From: Cryobacterium lactosi
GTDB taxonomy: Bacteria; Actinomycetota; Actinomycetes; Actinomycetales; Microbacteriaceae
Direction of reading: 5' to 3'
Length of the DNA stretch: 64,000 nt
Assembly (NCBI RefSeq): GCF_004403945.1
Contig: NZ_SOHM01000031.1
Coordinates: forward strand, 460,532 to 524,531
Part shown: piece by piece, positions 52,151-60,843 of the stretch
Layout: every line of letters starts with the position of its first letter
How positions within the stretch are numbered: position 1 is the first letter of the stretch
Made by a program: the position numbers and the translations under genes
Notes under the pieces: generated by a model
What the model was told of the DNA's origin: nothing
Database searches by the model: none
The model's input: the letters and a program-made list of their open reading frames with translations, nothing else

Positions 52151-53949
52151 CGACCACAGCAGCCACACAGTTCCCTCGTTCCACCGGAGCCCCGGGGTCC
52201 GCCGTCGGTCGCGGATCGCGAGGATCCCAGCAGGAGTCCGCTGCCGGCGCCGACTCCTTCGCGGGAGCCATGCGCGGTGCCGTGACCGGACCGGGCGCCA
52301 GGGCCGGCTCGGCCGGAGCGCGGGCCGGCACGCCTCCGACTCTCGACGTCGTGAAGTCGCCGCAGCCCACACGGGCCAAGCCCGCGCCGACGAGGCCAGC
52401 GCACACCAATCCCGCGCAGCAGGTCTCAGCCTCGGCCCCCGCGCCGAGGGATACCGGGCTCTCCGACGACCCCGCAAACCAGGCCCGGCTCGCTGCCCAA
52501 CCCGCGGGCACAGTGCCGGCTGCCTTCCTGGCCAACGGTGCCGGCCCCGACCCAGCATCCCCGGGTGGACCGCGTCGGCCCGGATCCGCTGCGTCCGCCG
52601 AGGCCCTCCCGACGGGTGACCTCGCGGGCGCGGCCGACCTGGAAGCGGCCACCGACGCCGTGTCTCCAGTCGGATCCGGTGACGTCACCGTGACCGGAAC
52701 GCTCGATGCCATGCTTCCCTCCGGAACCCTGCTGCCGACGATCCAGCCGGCGGCTCAAGCATCGGCCCAGTCCGGCGCATCCGGGTCGACCGCCGTGTCC
52801 GGGGACACTCCACAGGCCGCGACCGGAGTCGACGGGTCCAGTACCGCCCCGAACGGCACCGCCACTAACGCCACGTCCGGGAACGCCGGCGCCGCCAACG
52901 GAACCGCAACGAACGGATCCGCCGCGAACGGCACCGCCTCAACCCAGACCGGCTCGAACGGGCCGGCCGTGAACGGGGCGATGGCAAACGGACTTGCGGT
53001 GAACGGCACCAACGCGACCGGACCCGCGGCCGCCGGAACTGCCGCCGCCGGTGCCGGGACTGCCGGGACCGGGGCTGCCACGGCTGGGGCTGCGTCGCGC
53101 GGGGATGCGGTGACCGGGACAGCTTCTACCGGGACGGCGGCTACCGGGGCAGCATCGACCGGGACCTCCGCGACAGAGACCTCCGCGACCGGAACATCCG
53201 CGACTGGGCTTGCCGCGACGGCGCTTGCCGCGACGGCGCTTGCCTCGAATGGGGCTGCCAACGGCGGTGCCACCGGCGCCGTCTGGTCCACCCGGTCTCC
53301 CGACGTCGCCACGGGCGATTCTGCTGCTGCCGAGAGCCAGGCAGCCGGCCTCGTTCCACCGTCACTCTCCGGTCCGGTGGCCCCCGCGAACGCCGCGCCT
53401 GCCGGTGCCGCGGCGGCGCCGCTGCCGACCGGTCCTGCCGTTCCCGTGCCGCTGGCCAGCCAGGTCGCGCGTCCGCTGTTCAGCCTCGCGGCGGCGGGAC
53501 CCGGCGAACACACGATGTCGATCAGCGTCACTCCCGACAATCTCGGACCGGTCGTGGTGCGGGCGCAGATCAGCGCCGCCGGCATCCGTCTGGAGCTGTT
53601 CGCCCCCACCGACATGGCGCGGGAAGCACTGCGGCTCATTCTGCCCGACCTGCGCCGCGACCTCGCCGGTGGTGCACTTGCGGCAAGCCTCGACGTGTCT
53701 GCACGCAACCAGCCCGGTGACGCCGGCTCTTCGGGCCGGCAGGACCGCCCAGCGGCCGACCAGCAGGGTCAGGGGAGTGCGACGCTCGGCGGGGATCCGC
53801 GCGAGGCCCAGGATCGCCGCCGAGAGCCCGGCACAACCGATCCCTGGCTTCGGCCCATGTCCATCGGCGCCGAGACCACGGCCGTCGAGGCAGGGACAGG
53901 ACCCGCAGGATCCGACCAAGTGAGGGGACGAGTCGATGTTCTCGCCTGA
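52147..53949 (+). CDS. fliK: Flagellar hook-length control protein FliK
   Basis: 600 residues. The C-terminal Flg_hook domain reads LGPVVVRAQISAAGIRLELF and ALRLILPDLRRDL (about 465-515). About 400 residues before it are extremely rich in alanine, threonine, glycine, serine and asparagine, with runs such as ANGTASTQTGSNG and ATGTASTGTAATG. FliK acts as a molecular ruler, so this long, low-complexity middle could set hook length. A proline-rich tail of about 80 residues follows the domain. It overlaps the hydrolase gene. Confidence 0.87.
   Translation: MTTTAATQFPRSTGAPGSAVGRGSRGSQQESAAGADSFAGAMRGAVTGPGARAGSAGARAGTPPTLDVVKSPQPTRAKPAPTRPAHTNPAQQVSASAPAPRDTGLSDDPANQARLAAQPAGTVPAAFLANGAGPDPASPGGPRRPGSAASAEALPTGDLAGAADLEAATDAVSPVGSGDVTVTGTLDAMLPSGTLLPTIQPAAQASAQSGASGSTAVSGDTPQAATGVDGSSTAPNGTATNATSGNAGAANGTATNGSAANGTASTQTGSNGPAVNGAMANGLAVNGTNATGPAAAGTAAAGAGTAGTGAATAGAASRGDAVTGTASTGTAATGAASTGTSATETSATGTSATGLAATALAATALASNGAANGGATGAVWSTRSPDVATGDSAAAESQAAGLVPPSLSGPVAPANAAPAGAAAAPLPTGPAVPVPLASQVARPLFSLAAAGPGEHTMSISVTPDNLGPVVVRAQISAAGIRLELFAPTDMAREALRLILPDLRRDLAGGALAASLDVSARNQPGDAGSSGRQDRPAADQQGQGSATLGGDPREAQDRRREPGTTDPWLRPMSIGAETTAVEAGTGPAGSDQVRGRVDVLA
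53167..53241. repeat. Five tandem 15-bp repeats in fliK
   Basis: Five 15-base units, the last two (53212-53226, 53227-53241) identical, reading GCCGCGACGGCGCTT. They encode variants of (S/A)AT(E/G/A)(T/L). Related but more diverged units extend upstream to about 52,850. Confidence 0.85.
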
Positions 53950-54012
53950 CCCGCCCCCATCCCACCCGCTTCCCTCCCCACACCACACGCCGACTCCCAG
54001 AAACGAGACCCC

Positions 54013-54459
54013 ATGACCATCGACGCCGTCGGCTCCGTGTCCACCGCCGCAGCAGACTCCACCACCGGAGCCAGCATGTACTCGAACACCCCGGTGCGAG
54101 CGCCCAAGCAGACCCTCGACTCGGAGACCTTCATGTCTCTTCTGGTGGCCCAGCTGCGCAACCAGGACCCGAGTTCACCCATGGACACCAACCAGATGAT
54201 CTCCCAGACCACCCAGCTGGCCATGATGGAAAAACTCACCGCGCTGTCCACCACCGCGGACGAGAACTTCTCGCTGCAGATGCGCACGGCCGCTGCCGCC
54301 CTGGTCGGCCAGAACGTCACCTACACGGATGCCGCCGGCGCGAGCGTCACCGGCATCGCGACAGCGGTGTCCTTCGCCGGCCCGGTGCCCCAGGTCACCG
54401 TCGGCACCGCCAGTGTGGCGCTCGACGCGATCTCGGGGGTGACCGCCCCGAAGGGGTAA
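54013..54459 (+). CDS. flgD: Flagellar hook scaffolding protein FlgD
   Basis: 148 residues. LDSETFMSLLVAQLRNQDPS and MDTNQMISQTTQLAMMEKL form the conserved FlgD N-terminal domain; the C-terminal tudor/Ig part is cut short, as in many Gram-positive FlgD proteins. It caps the growing hook. The start follows 63 bp after fliK. Confidence 0.92.
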   Translation: MTIDAVGSVSTAAADSTTGASMYSNTPVRAPKQTLDSETFMSLLVAQLRNQDPSSPMDTNQMISQTTQLAMMEKLTALSTTADENFSLQMRTAAAALVGQNVTYTDAAGASVTGIATAVSFAGPVPQVTVGTASVALDAISGVTAPKG

Positions 54460-54606
54460 TGGCATACGCGTGAGCCACGCGCGATCCTGCCCCTCGACGC
54501 CCGCCGTCGCCGGCCCTCACCATCCGGTGAATAGCCCGCCCGGCACCAGAACGACATCACCGCCCAGACACATCCGCTGCAGTCACTCTCTCGAAAGGAA
54601 GCTCTC

Positions 54607-55785
54607 ATGCTTCGCTCCCTGTACTCCGGTATCTCCGGCCTCCGCGCCCACCAGACCATGCTCGACGTGACCGGCAACAACATCGCCAACGTCAACACCA
54701 CCGCGTTCAAGGCCTCGGCCACCCAGTTCCAGGACACCCTCTCCCAGCTCACCCAGGGCGCCGGCGGCCCGGGCGCCACGACCGGTGGCACGAACCCGGC
54801 CCAGGTGGGCCTCGGCGTGCAGGTAGCCGGCATCTCTACCAACTTCGCGCAGGGATCGTCGCAGGCCACCGGCAAGGCCTCCGACATGCTCATCTCCGGT
54901 GACGGATTCTTCATCACCCAGCAGGGCGGCGAGACCGTGTACAGCCGGGCAGGCTCCTTCGACTTCGACTCCGCGGGACGCCTCGTCACCCCGTCGGGTG
55001 CGATCGTGCAGGGCTGGGGTGCGGTGAACGGTGTGGTCAACGAGGGCGGCGCCGTCGGGGACCTGTCGCTGCCGGTCAACGCCGTCATCCCGGGAAACGA
55101 GACGAGCAAGGTCACCATGAATGGCAATCTGCCCTCGGATGCGGCAGCCGGCACCAGCCTGCTGCGTGACGTCAAGGCTTACGACGCGGCCGGGGCGGCG
55201 CGCACTGTGAAGCTCACGTTCACAAGTACGGGAGATGGTGGATGGAAAGTGAGTGGCTTGGACGGCGCAATAGCTGACGATGCGACACCGGCTCTGGCGT
55301 TCACGGATGGCAAACTCGTCTCGGGCGGATCGCTCACCGTAAATGGGATTGTGGTGGACATGACGGCGCTCACCGGCCTCGCTGGGATCAGCACTGCGGC
55401 GGTCAAATCTCAGGACGGCACCGCTCCCGGCTCGCTCGAGTCCTACTCGTTCGGCAAGGACGGTACCCTCGTGGGCCTGTTCAGTAACGGCGAGCAGAAG
55501 GCTCTCGGCCGGATCGCCCTCGCCACGTTCACCAACCCGGGCGGCCTTGAGAAGACCGGCTCGAACGGCTACCGGGCCACCTTCAACTCCGGCACGGCCG
55601 CGCTCGGCGCACCCGGCTCCACCGGGCTGGGTTCGCTCACCGGTGGCGCTCTGGAGATGTCGAACGTGGACCTGTCGCAGGAGTTCACCAACCTCATCGT
55701 CGCCCAGCGCGGCTTCCAGGCGAACGCCCGCATTATCACCACCTCGGACGAGGTGCTCCAGGAGCTCACCAACCTGAAGCGCTAA
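54607..55785 (+). CDS. flgE: Flagellar hook protein FlgE
   Basis: 392 residues, with GAAAGGAAG upstream of the ATG. LRSLYSGISGLRAHQTMLDV and NNIANVNTTAFKAS form the N-terminus, and SNVDLSQEFTNLIVAQRGFQ with the final VLQELTNLKR the C-terminus. The middle (about 55200-55440) is clearly less GC-rich than the rest and uses rare codons. FlgE forms the hook whose length FliK controls. It is preceded by a 147-bp gap without a promoter that I can recognise and is the last gene before the DUF222 insertion. Confidence 0.94.
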   Translation: MLRSLYSGISGLRAHQTMLDVTGNNIANVNTTAFKASATQFQDTLSQLTQGAGGPGATTGGTNPAQVGLGVQVAGISTNFAQGSSQATGKASDMLISGDGFFITQQGGETVYSRAGSFDFDSAGRLVTPSGAIVQGWGAVNGVVNEGGAVGDLSLPVNAVIPGNETSKVTMNGNLPSDAAAGTSLLRDVKAYDAAGAARTVKLTFTSTGDGGWKVSGLDGAIADDATPALAFTDGKLVSGGSLTVNGIVVDMTALTGLAGISTAAVKSQDGTAPGSLESYSFGKDGTLVGLFSNGEQKALGRIALATFTNPGGLEKTGSNGYRATFNSGTAALGAPGSTGLGSLTGGALEMSNVDLSQEFTNLIVAQRGFQANARIITTSDEVLQELTNLKR

Positions 55786-55810
55786 CGGACGCAATAAGAG
55801 GTCTCATTCG

Positions 55811-56001
55811 TTGGTCGAGCTTGTCTGTGACCTCGCGAGGTGTGTCCTGAACTCACACCGTCTCGCAGGATCTCGACAAGCTCGATCGGCGGGCGGTGGC
55901 GATACTGCGTTGGTCGAGCTTGTCGACGTCGTGCTGAGCTTGCCGAAGTAGACGCGGTGAGATTCCTGCGGAAGGTTCCCACTGCGTTGGTCGAGCGTGT
56001 C
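55811..56001. repeat. Cluster of TTGGTCGAGCTTGTC-type repeats
   Basis: TTGGTCGAGCTTGTC occurs at 55811-55825 and 55910-55924, a variant TTGGTCGAGCGTGTC at 55987-56001, and the inverse GACAAGCTCGA at 55875-55885. The direct and inverse copies can form hairpins. Such repeats are scattered between genes in related actinobacteria. They fill the 240-bp gap between flgE and the end of the DUF222-HNH gene. Confidence 0.8.
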
Positions 56002-56025
56002 GAGACCCGATCCGCGTGTGCGGCA

Positions 56026-57660
56026 TTAGCCGAGCCGTGGCCGGGTGTGGCTGGGCATCTCGATCAGGCGTTGGCCGGGGTCGGTGGTGGCGGGTGGTCT
56101 GAGCCAGTACCGGCCGGTGTTTTCGAAGATTTGCCAGCGTTGGTTGTGCAGCAGTAGGTGGTGGGCGCGGCAGAGCAGGATGCCCTGGTCGATGTCGGTG
56201 CGGCCGTTGTCTCGTTGCCAGTGGTTGATGTGGTGGGCTTCGGTGAAGGCCGGTGGCCGGTCGCAGCCGGGCCAGCGGCAGCCACCGTCGCGGGCGGCGA
56301 GGGCGCGGCGTTGGGCGCGGGTGAAGAGGCGTTGTTCGTGGCCGACGTCGAGGGGCCGGTTGAGCTGGTCGAAGGTGATCTGGATGGTTCCGGAGTCGCA
56401 GATGAGGCGTTCGATGGTTTCGGGGGAGAGCGGGGCGCTGTTGCCCTCGATGTAGCCGTGGCCGGGTTGTCCGGGCAGGCAGATCAGGATGTCGTCGGCC
56501 TCGCTGAGGAACCCGGGCTGCAGCGTCCCGGCCAGCGGGCAGGGGTCGAGTTCGGGAGGCCCGGATGCGGTGACGGGTTGGCCGGTGGCGCCGGCGATGG
56601 TGGTTAGGATCTGCACGGCGGGGCGGCGGCCGCCGAGCATCTCGTTGGGGTTGACGGTGGTGCCGGCGGTGAGCAGGTCCATGAAGCCGTCGCAGGTGAT
56701 CTGGGTGGTGGTGCGGGGGTCGTCCTTGACTCGCTTGGCCCAGGCGGCGCGGTCGGTGTCCACGAAGCGCACGCCGCCGCGGCGGGGGCTGGTGAGGCTG
56801 TCGAAGGTGGCTTTGATGAACTCGCCCTGTTCCGGCGGGAACAGCCCGTCGATGCGGACCTGGCCGGTGTTCAGGGTCCAGATGCGCAGGTAGCGGTCGT
56901 CCCAGGCTTTCTGTTCGCGCACCCGGATGCCGGCCTCGTCGAGGCTGTCGCGCATCTGCCGGGCCTTCTTGAGGAGCTGGTCCACGTTCATCGAGGCGGC
57001 GTCGACGAGCAACTGGTGCAGGGCGTCGGCCAGGGCCGGGCCGGTGACCACGGTGTCGACGTCGCCCAGCCCGGTGCGCAGGGCGTGGGCGGCATCGATG
57101 GACAGGGTGCCGTCGTTCACGGCGTGCGAGATCGGTGTGTGCCACGGCAGCGGCACAAGCGGAGCCGCAGGAGCGGCCGGGCCGAACCCATCGACGGCAC
57201 CCGGGTCAAGCGCGTCCGGGTCAACCGCCGCCGGGTCAGCCGCCGGATCCAGTGCTTCGTCGAGAAGCCGGCGGGCGGCCTCAGCCTGCGCTTCGGCCTC
57301 TTCGGCCTCGGCGAGCATCCGGCCCACCCCCACGAGCTTGCGCGACTCGACCTTGCTCGTGCCGGTGAGCTTTTGGATCAGGGCCTCGGGGTTCACAAAG
57401 CCCTGCTGGGCGGCCAGGCCCGACTGGCCCAGCTCCCACCGGGAGCGCTGGCCGAGGGTCTTCGCCATCCAGGCCTTTCGGGTATCCAGCTCGCGTTGCG
57501 CCTGCGCGAGGATCCGCTGACCGGCCAATACCTCGGCATCCGACAACGCGTCGTAGTCGACGCTGCACGAGCCCAGCCGGGCCACATTCGCGGCGGCATC
57601 CACCAGCGCGTCACCGCGGGCAGCGGCGAACGTGTCTGCGATGGTCGACTGGATTGTCAT
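56026..57660 (-). CDS. DUF222 domain HNH endonuclease-like protein
   Basis: 544 residues. The N-terminal DUF222 region has YDALSDAEVLAGQRILAQAQ and QKLTGTSKVESRKLVGVGRM. The C-terminal HNH site is CRWPGCDRPPAFTEAHHINH with LLCRAHHLLLH. Actinobacterial genomes carry many such genes of unknown role, and some may be mobile homing-type elements. This one lies on the opposite strand inside the flagellar series, with repeats beyond its 3-prime end. It has nothing to do with motility by sequence. Confidence 0.9.
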   Translation of the reverse strand: MTIQSTIADTFAAARGDALVDAAANVARLGSCSVDYDALSDAEVLAGQRILAQAQRELDTRKAWMAKTLGQRSRWELGQSGLAAQQGFVNPEALIQKLTGTSKVESRKLVGVGRMLAEAEEAEAQAEAARRLLDEALDPAADPAAVDPDALDPGAVDGFGPAAPAAPLVPLPWHTPISHAVNDGTLSIDAAHALRTGLGDVDTVVTGPALADALHQLLVDAASMNVDQLLKKARQMRDSLDEAGIRVREQKAWDDRYLRIWTLNTGQVRIDGLFPPEQGEFIKATFDSLTSPRRGGVRFVDTDRAAWAKRVKDDPRTTTQITCDGFMDLLTAGTTVNPNEMLGGRRPAVQILTTIAGATGQPVTASGPPELDPCPLAGTLQPGFLSEADDILICLPGQPGHGYIEGNSAPLSPETIERLICDSGTIQITFDQLNRPLDVGHEQRLFTRAQRRALAARDGGCRWPGCDRPPAFTEAHHINHWQRDNGRTDIDQGILLCRAHHLLLHNQRWQIFENTGRYWLRPPATTDPGQRLIEMPSHTRPRLG

Positions 57661-57709
57661 GCCCCGAATCTAGTCCGCTTCCGAAGCTTTGTGTGAGTAG
57701 ATATCAACT

Positions 57710-57718
57710 TGTGGATAA
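57710..57718 (-). promoter_or_regulatory. Single consensus DnaA-box sequence
   Basis: TTATCCACA, the classical DnaA box, on the minus strand 50 bases upstream of the DUF222-HNH start. It stands alone, so there is no sign of an origin. It could be chance or a DnaA-responsive promoter element. Confidence 0.35.
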
Positions 57719-57868
57719 CAATCTTTGGGCATGGTGAGCCAACGATCCGGTACCGGCGCCGATGTGGCGCAGCCTGCCGATTCCGGCATTCGTCTCAGTA
57801 TGAATCAGCTTGTGATCTGGCGTTTAAATGACTTGCCCCCACCTCGAATGACGGATAGCTTCGCTCTT

Positions 57869-58606
57869 ATGAGAGCACGAGTGATCAGGCACGGGAATCG
57901 GATGAGAACGGCCGCAGCCAGGGGAAGCCGGGCAGGGGCCATCCTTGCTACCGCCGCGCTCTCCCTGGGCGTTGCACTGGCCCCGACCCCGGGCCCCAGC
58001 GAGGCAGCCGAAGCGGCGGCGGCATGGCGGGTCACCGAGCATGCCGGAACCGGCCTCGCCTCTGACGACGAGTCCGTCATGGCGCGGGAGATCTACCCCG
58101 GGCACACCCTCGCAGAGCTGGACTATTCGGCACAAGAGCAGGAATGGGCCCTCTACCAGAAGCCTCTGGGTGACGCGGCGAGTGTCATCGAGACCGAGTT
58201 CGCCGAAGACTACGCCTACTGCTACTTCGGAGAATCGCGCACCTTCACGATGGGATTCACCGGTGACGCGCCGGCCGGGGCGATCGCGGTGCTCGACGCT
58301 ACCGGGTTGCCGTACACCACCGTTGAGGGCCTGGGTGTCTCTGCGACCGAGTACCAGGCGGCCGCTGATGCTGTGATGAAGCAGGTCATCGAGGCATTGG
58401 ACGAGGCTGGGCTGAGGTCGACCGCCGGATTCGCGGTCGCGTCAGATCCCATGATTGAGCCCGGAGCCATCGTGGTGTCGATTACGGGCGATGACGCCGC
58501 AAGCCGTCGGGCCGGGATGGCCGCCGTCGGCACACCGTCGATCAGCGCACCGTTCTCCGTGACCGTCATCGAGGGCGGCGGGATGGTCCGCGTGGCTGCG
58601 TTCTAG
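57869..58606 (+). CDS. Secreted protein of unknown function
   Basis: 245 residues from ATG at 57869; ATG at 57902 would also give a good signal peptide. A basic n-region, the hydrophobic GAILATAALSLGVALAPTP and an alanine-rich cleavage area mark Sec-type export. The mature part (about 200 residues, two alternating alpha-beta stretches, one cysteine) matches no family that I recognise. It lies between the DUF222-HNH gene and flbD and may have come in with the insertion. No function is proposed. Confidence 0.7.
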   Translation: MRARVIRHGNRMRTAAARGSRAGAILATAALSLGVALAPTPGPSEAAEAAAAWRVTEHAGTGLASDDESVMAREIYPGHTLAELDYSAQEQEWALYQKPLGDAASVIETEFAEDYAYCYFGESRTFTMGFTGDAPAGAIAVLDATGLPYTTVEGLGVSATEYQAAADAVMKQVIEALDEAGLRSTAGFAVASDPMIEPGAIVVSITGDDAASRRAGMAAVGTPSISAPFSVTVIEGGGMVRVAAF

Positions 58607-58632
58607 CCCGCACGTCTCCTGCCCCCGTCCCC

Positions 58633-58660
58633 CTAACGCAACGCCTGGAGCGGCCGACAG
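58633..58660 (+). promoter_or_regulatory. FliA-type promoter of flbD-motA-motB
   Basis: CTAAC (58633-58637) and GCCGACAG (58653-58660), 15 bases apart, 47 bases before flbD. The -10 differs from the other four sites by one base (GATAG to GACAG). Confidence 0.7.
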
Positions 58661-58707
58661 TGCTCGTTGACGACTGCTGGAGTCGTCCGGGAACCAGGGA
58701 CGGGTCC

Positions 58708-58986
58708 ATGATCGTTGTAACCAGGCTGAATGACAGTCAGTTCGCGATCAATCCTGACCTCATTGAGCGCATCCACGTGAACCCCGACACCACCCTGGTG
58801 ATGGTCGACGGCGCCAAGTTCATCGTGACCGAGAGCCTGACCGAGGTCATCGAGAAGATCGCGGCCTACCGGGCACACGTGATCGGACTGGCGTACAGCG
58901 GCACCGACGCTTCGACGGGGAGCACAGACAGCAATCCCGACACCCGCCCGGACGCCGTTGTCCCCTTGCGCCCCCGGAGGCTGTGA
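58708..58986 (+). CDS. flbD: FlbD-family flagellar protein
   Basis: 92 residues from ATG at 58708. MIVVTRLNDSQFAINPDLIE, VNPDTTLVMVDGAKFIVTES and a helix EVIEKIAAYRA cover the small FlbD domain; the last 30 residues are a disordered tail. FlbD proteins are found next to motA in Gram-positive flagellar loci, their biochemical role being poorly known. motA starts directly after its stop. Confidence 0.88.
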   Translation: MIVVTRLNDSQFAINPDLIERIHVNPDTTLVMVDGAKFIVTESLTEVIEKIAAYRAHVIGLAYSGTDASTGSTDSNPDTRPDAVVPLRPRRL

Positions 58987-59811
58987 ATGGACCCCGCAAC
59001 CCTGATCGGCATCGTTCTCGCCTTCGGCGCGCTCTTTGCGATGATCACCATCGAGGGCTCGCACGTCACCGCGATCCTGCTGCCCGCCCCGATGGTTCTG
59101 GTCTTCGGCGCCACCATCGCCGTCGGAATCGCCGGAGGCACCCTCCGCGACACCGTCAAAGCCGTCAAGGCCCTGCCCGGCGCGTTCCTGGGCAAGACCA
59201 CCCCGCCCCAGAAGCTCATCGACCAGGTCGTGGGCCTGGCCGAGAAGGCCCGCAGCTCGGGGCTGCTCGCCCTCGAGCAGGAGGCCGACAAGATCACCGA
59301 CCCGTTCCTGCGCGGCGCACTGCAGAACATCGCCGACGGCACCGACGGTGATGAGCTGCGCATCCTGCTTGAAGACGAGATCGCCACCCGCACCAAGGAG
59401 AGCCGCAACGCGGCCAAGTTCTTCACCAGCCTGGGCGGTTACGCACCCACTGTCGGCATCATCGGCACCGTTATCTCGCTCACACACGTGCTCGAGAACC
59501 TGGACACCCCATCCACCCTCGGCCCCATGATCGCCGCCGCGTTCGTCGCGACACTCTGGGGGCTCCTGTCCGCGAACTTCCTCTGGCTCCCCATCGGCAG
59601 CCGGCTGAAACGACTCTCCGACATCGAAGCCGAACGGATGACGCTGCTCATGGAGGGCGCTCTGGCCGTACAGGCCGGCAGCCAGCCCCGGCTGCTCGGC
59701 GAGCGGCTGCAGGCCATGGTGCCTGCGGCATCCGGCAAATCGGCGAAGGGGTCAAAGGGCGGCAAGACCCAGAAGCCCTCGTCCGAGAAGCCCCTCAAGA
59801 AGGCCGCGTGA
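58987..59811 (+). CDS. motA: Flagellar stator protein MotA
   Basis: 274 residues with four membrane segments, the first ATLIGIVLAFGALFAMITIEG. The cytoplasmic loop carries ARSSGLLALEQEADKITDPF, and GGYAPTVGIIGTVISLTHVL marks helices 3-4. MotA and MotB form the ion-driven stator that acts on FliG. A lysine- and serine-rich tail ends the protein. It overlaps motB by four bases (GTGA). Confidence 0.94.
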   Translation: MDPATLIGIVLAFGALFAMITIEGSHVTAILLPAPMVLVFGATIAVGIAGGTLRDTVKAVKALPGAFLGKTTPPQKLIDQVVGLAEKARSSGLLALEQEADKITDPFLRGALQNIADGTDGDELRILLEDEIATRTKESRNAAKFFTSLGGYAPTVGIIGTVISLTHVLENLDTPSTLGPMIAAAFVATLWGLLSANFLWLPIGSRLKRLSDIEAERMTLLMEGALAVQAGSQPRLLGERLQAMVPAASGKSAKGSKGGKTQKPSSEKPLKKAA

Positions 59812-60746
59812 GCGGACGCGGCCGGGGTCGCCGCCGGGGCCTCGAGGAGGAACACGAGGAGCACGTCGACGAGCGCTGGATGGCCTCGTACATGGACATG
59901 GTCACCGTGCTGATGTGCATGTTCATCGTGCTGTTCGCCATGTCCACTGTGGACCAGGCCAAGTTCGTGCAGCTGAAGAATTCCTTGGCGACGGGCTTCG
60001 GCGCGGTAGACGTGGGCAAGATCGACACCGCTGAGGGCATCGTGGTGCCGGCCGACCTGGTCGACACCCCGGCGGTGAACCAGGATGTCGGGCTGACCGA
60101 CCTCGACCTGGCCATAGCCGAGGTCGACGACCTCACCGCCGTGCAGGAGGCCATGCAGGCGGCCCTCACCGCCGTCGGCCTCGATGCCCTCGTGGAGTAC
60201 ACCATCGACGAGCGCGGCCTCTCGGTGGGCCTGGTCGGGTCGGAGACGTTCTTCGAACCCAACGTCGCCACCCTCAGCTCCCAGGCCGTCTCGGTGCTCG
60301 ACATCATCGGCCCGGTGCTGGCCGGCACCCAACGCGAGGTCTCGGTCGAGGGACATGCAGACAGGCACGGGGTGACCATCAACTACCCGACCGACTGGGA
60401 ACTCTCCAGCGCCAGGGCCACCCAGGTGCTGCGCCACCTGGTGGAACGCACCGGGGTGGCACAGGAACGGATCGGTGCGATCGGCTACGGCTCCGCCCGG
60501 CCGGTGGACACCGGCGATGACCTGGCCGCCATGGCACGCAACCGCCGGGTCGACGTGGTCCTGCTCTCCAACCAGCCCGACAGCGTGCGGGCACTGATCC
60601 CGTCTGTGCTCGACGGCACGGCTGTGCCCGACCAGCCGGCCCCCACGGACAGCACCGCCGTGCACTCCACCCCCAAGGACAGCAAGACCAAGGACAGCAC
60701 CCCCGCCACCGGCGGCGACACCTCGGCGGTGACCTCCGGGCACTGA
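59808..60746 (+). CDS. motB: Flagellar stator protein MotB
   Basis: 312 residues from GTG at 59808. One membrane helix, MASYMDMVTVLMCMFIVLFA, contains the ion-binding aspartate (D30). The OmpA-like peptidoglycan-binding domain has FFEPNVATLSSQAVSVLDII, VEGHADRHG and ARATQVLRHLVERTG. A 50-residue serine/threonine-rich tail follows. It anchors the stator to the cell wall. The ion used cannot be told from the sequence. Confidence 0.94.
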   Translation: MSGRGRGRRRGLEEEHEEHVDERWMASYMDMVTVLMCMFIVLFAMSTVDQAKFVQLKNSLATGFGAVDVGKIDTAEGIVVPADLVDTPAVNQDVGLTDLDLAIAEVDDLTAVQEAMQAALTAVGLDALVEYTIDERGLSVGLVGSETFFEPNVATLSSQAVSVLDIIGPVLAGTQREVSVEGHADRHGVTINYPTDWELSSARATQVLRHLVERTGVAQERIGAIGYGSARPVDTGDDLAAMARNRRVDVVLLSNQPDSVRALIPSVLDGTAVPDQPAPTDSTAVHSTPKDSKTKDSTPATGGDTSAVTSGH

Positions 60747-60807
60747 GGCCACGGGCAGGGCGGCGGCCGGGCGGCACAAAACGGCACCGACGACTTTGCC
60801 GACGCCG

Positions 60808-60835
60808 CTAACATTCGTTTCCAACCGGCCGATAG
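60808..60835 (+). promoter_or_regulatory. FliA-type promoter of fliM-fliN-fliO-fliP-fliQ
   Basis: CTAAC (60808-60812) and GCCGATAG (60828-60835), 15 bases apart. The expected start point is about 60842, at or just before the first usable fliM start (GTG 60844), so the message may be leaderless. Confidence 0.8.
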
Positions 60836-60843
60836 TGCCAGTC

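Noticed and set aside
55781..55815. Sixth FliA promoter just after flgE
   Set aside because: CTAAC is present at the stop codon, but the sequence 15 bases later is not GCCGATA-like.
55786..56025. CRISPR array from the repeated TTGGTCGAGCTTGTC units
   Set aside because: Units are short, irregularly spaced, occur in both directions and vary; there are no cas genes.
57710..57718. Replication origin suggested by a DnaA box
   Set aside because: Only one box is present and no dnaA, dnaN or clustered boxes are nearby.
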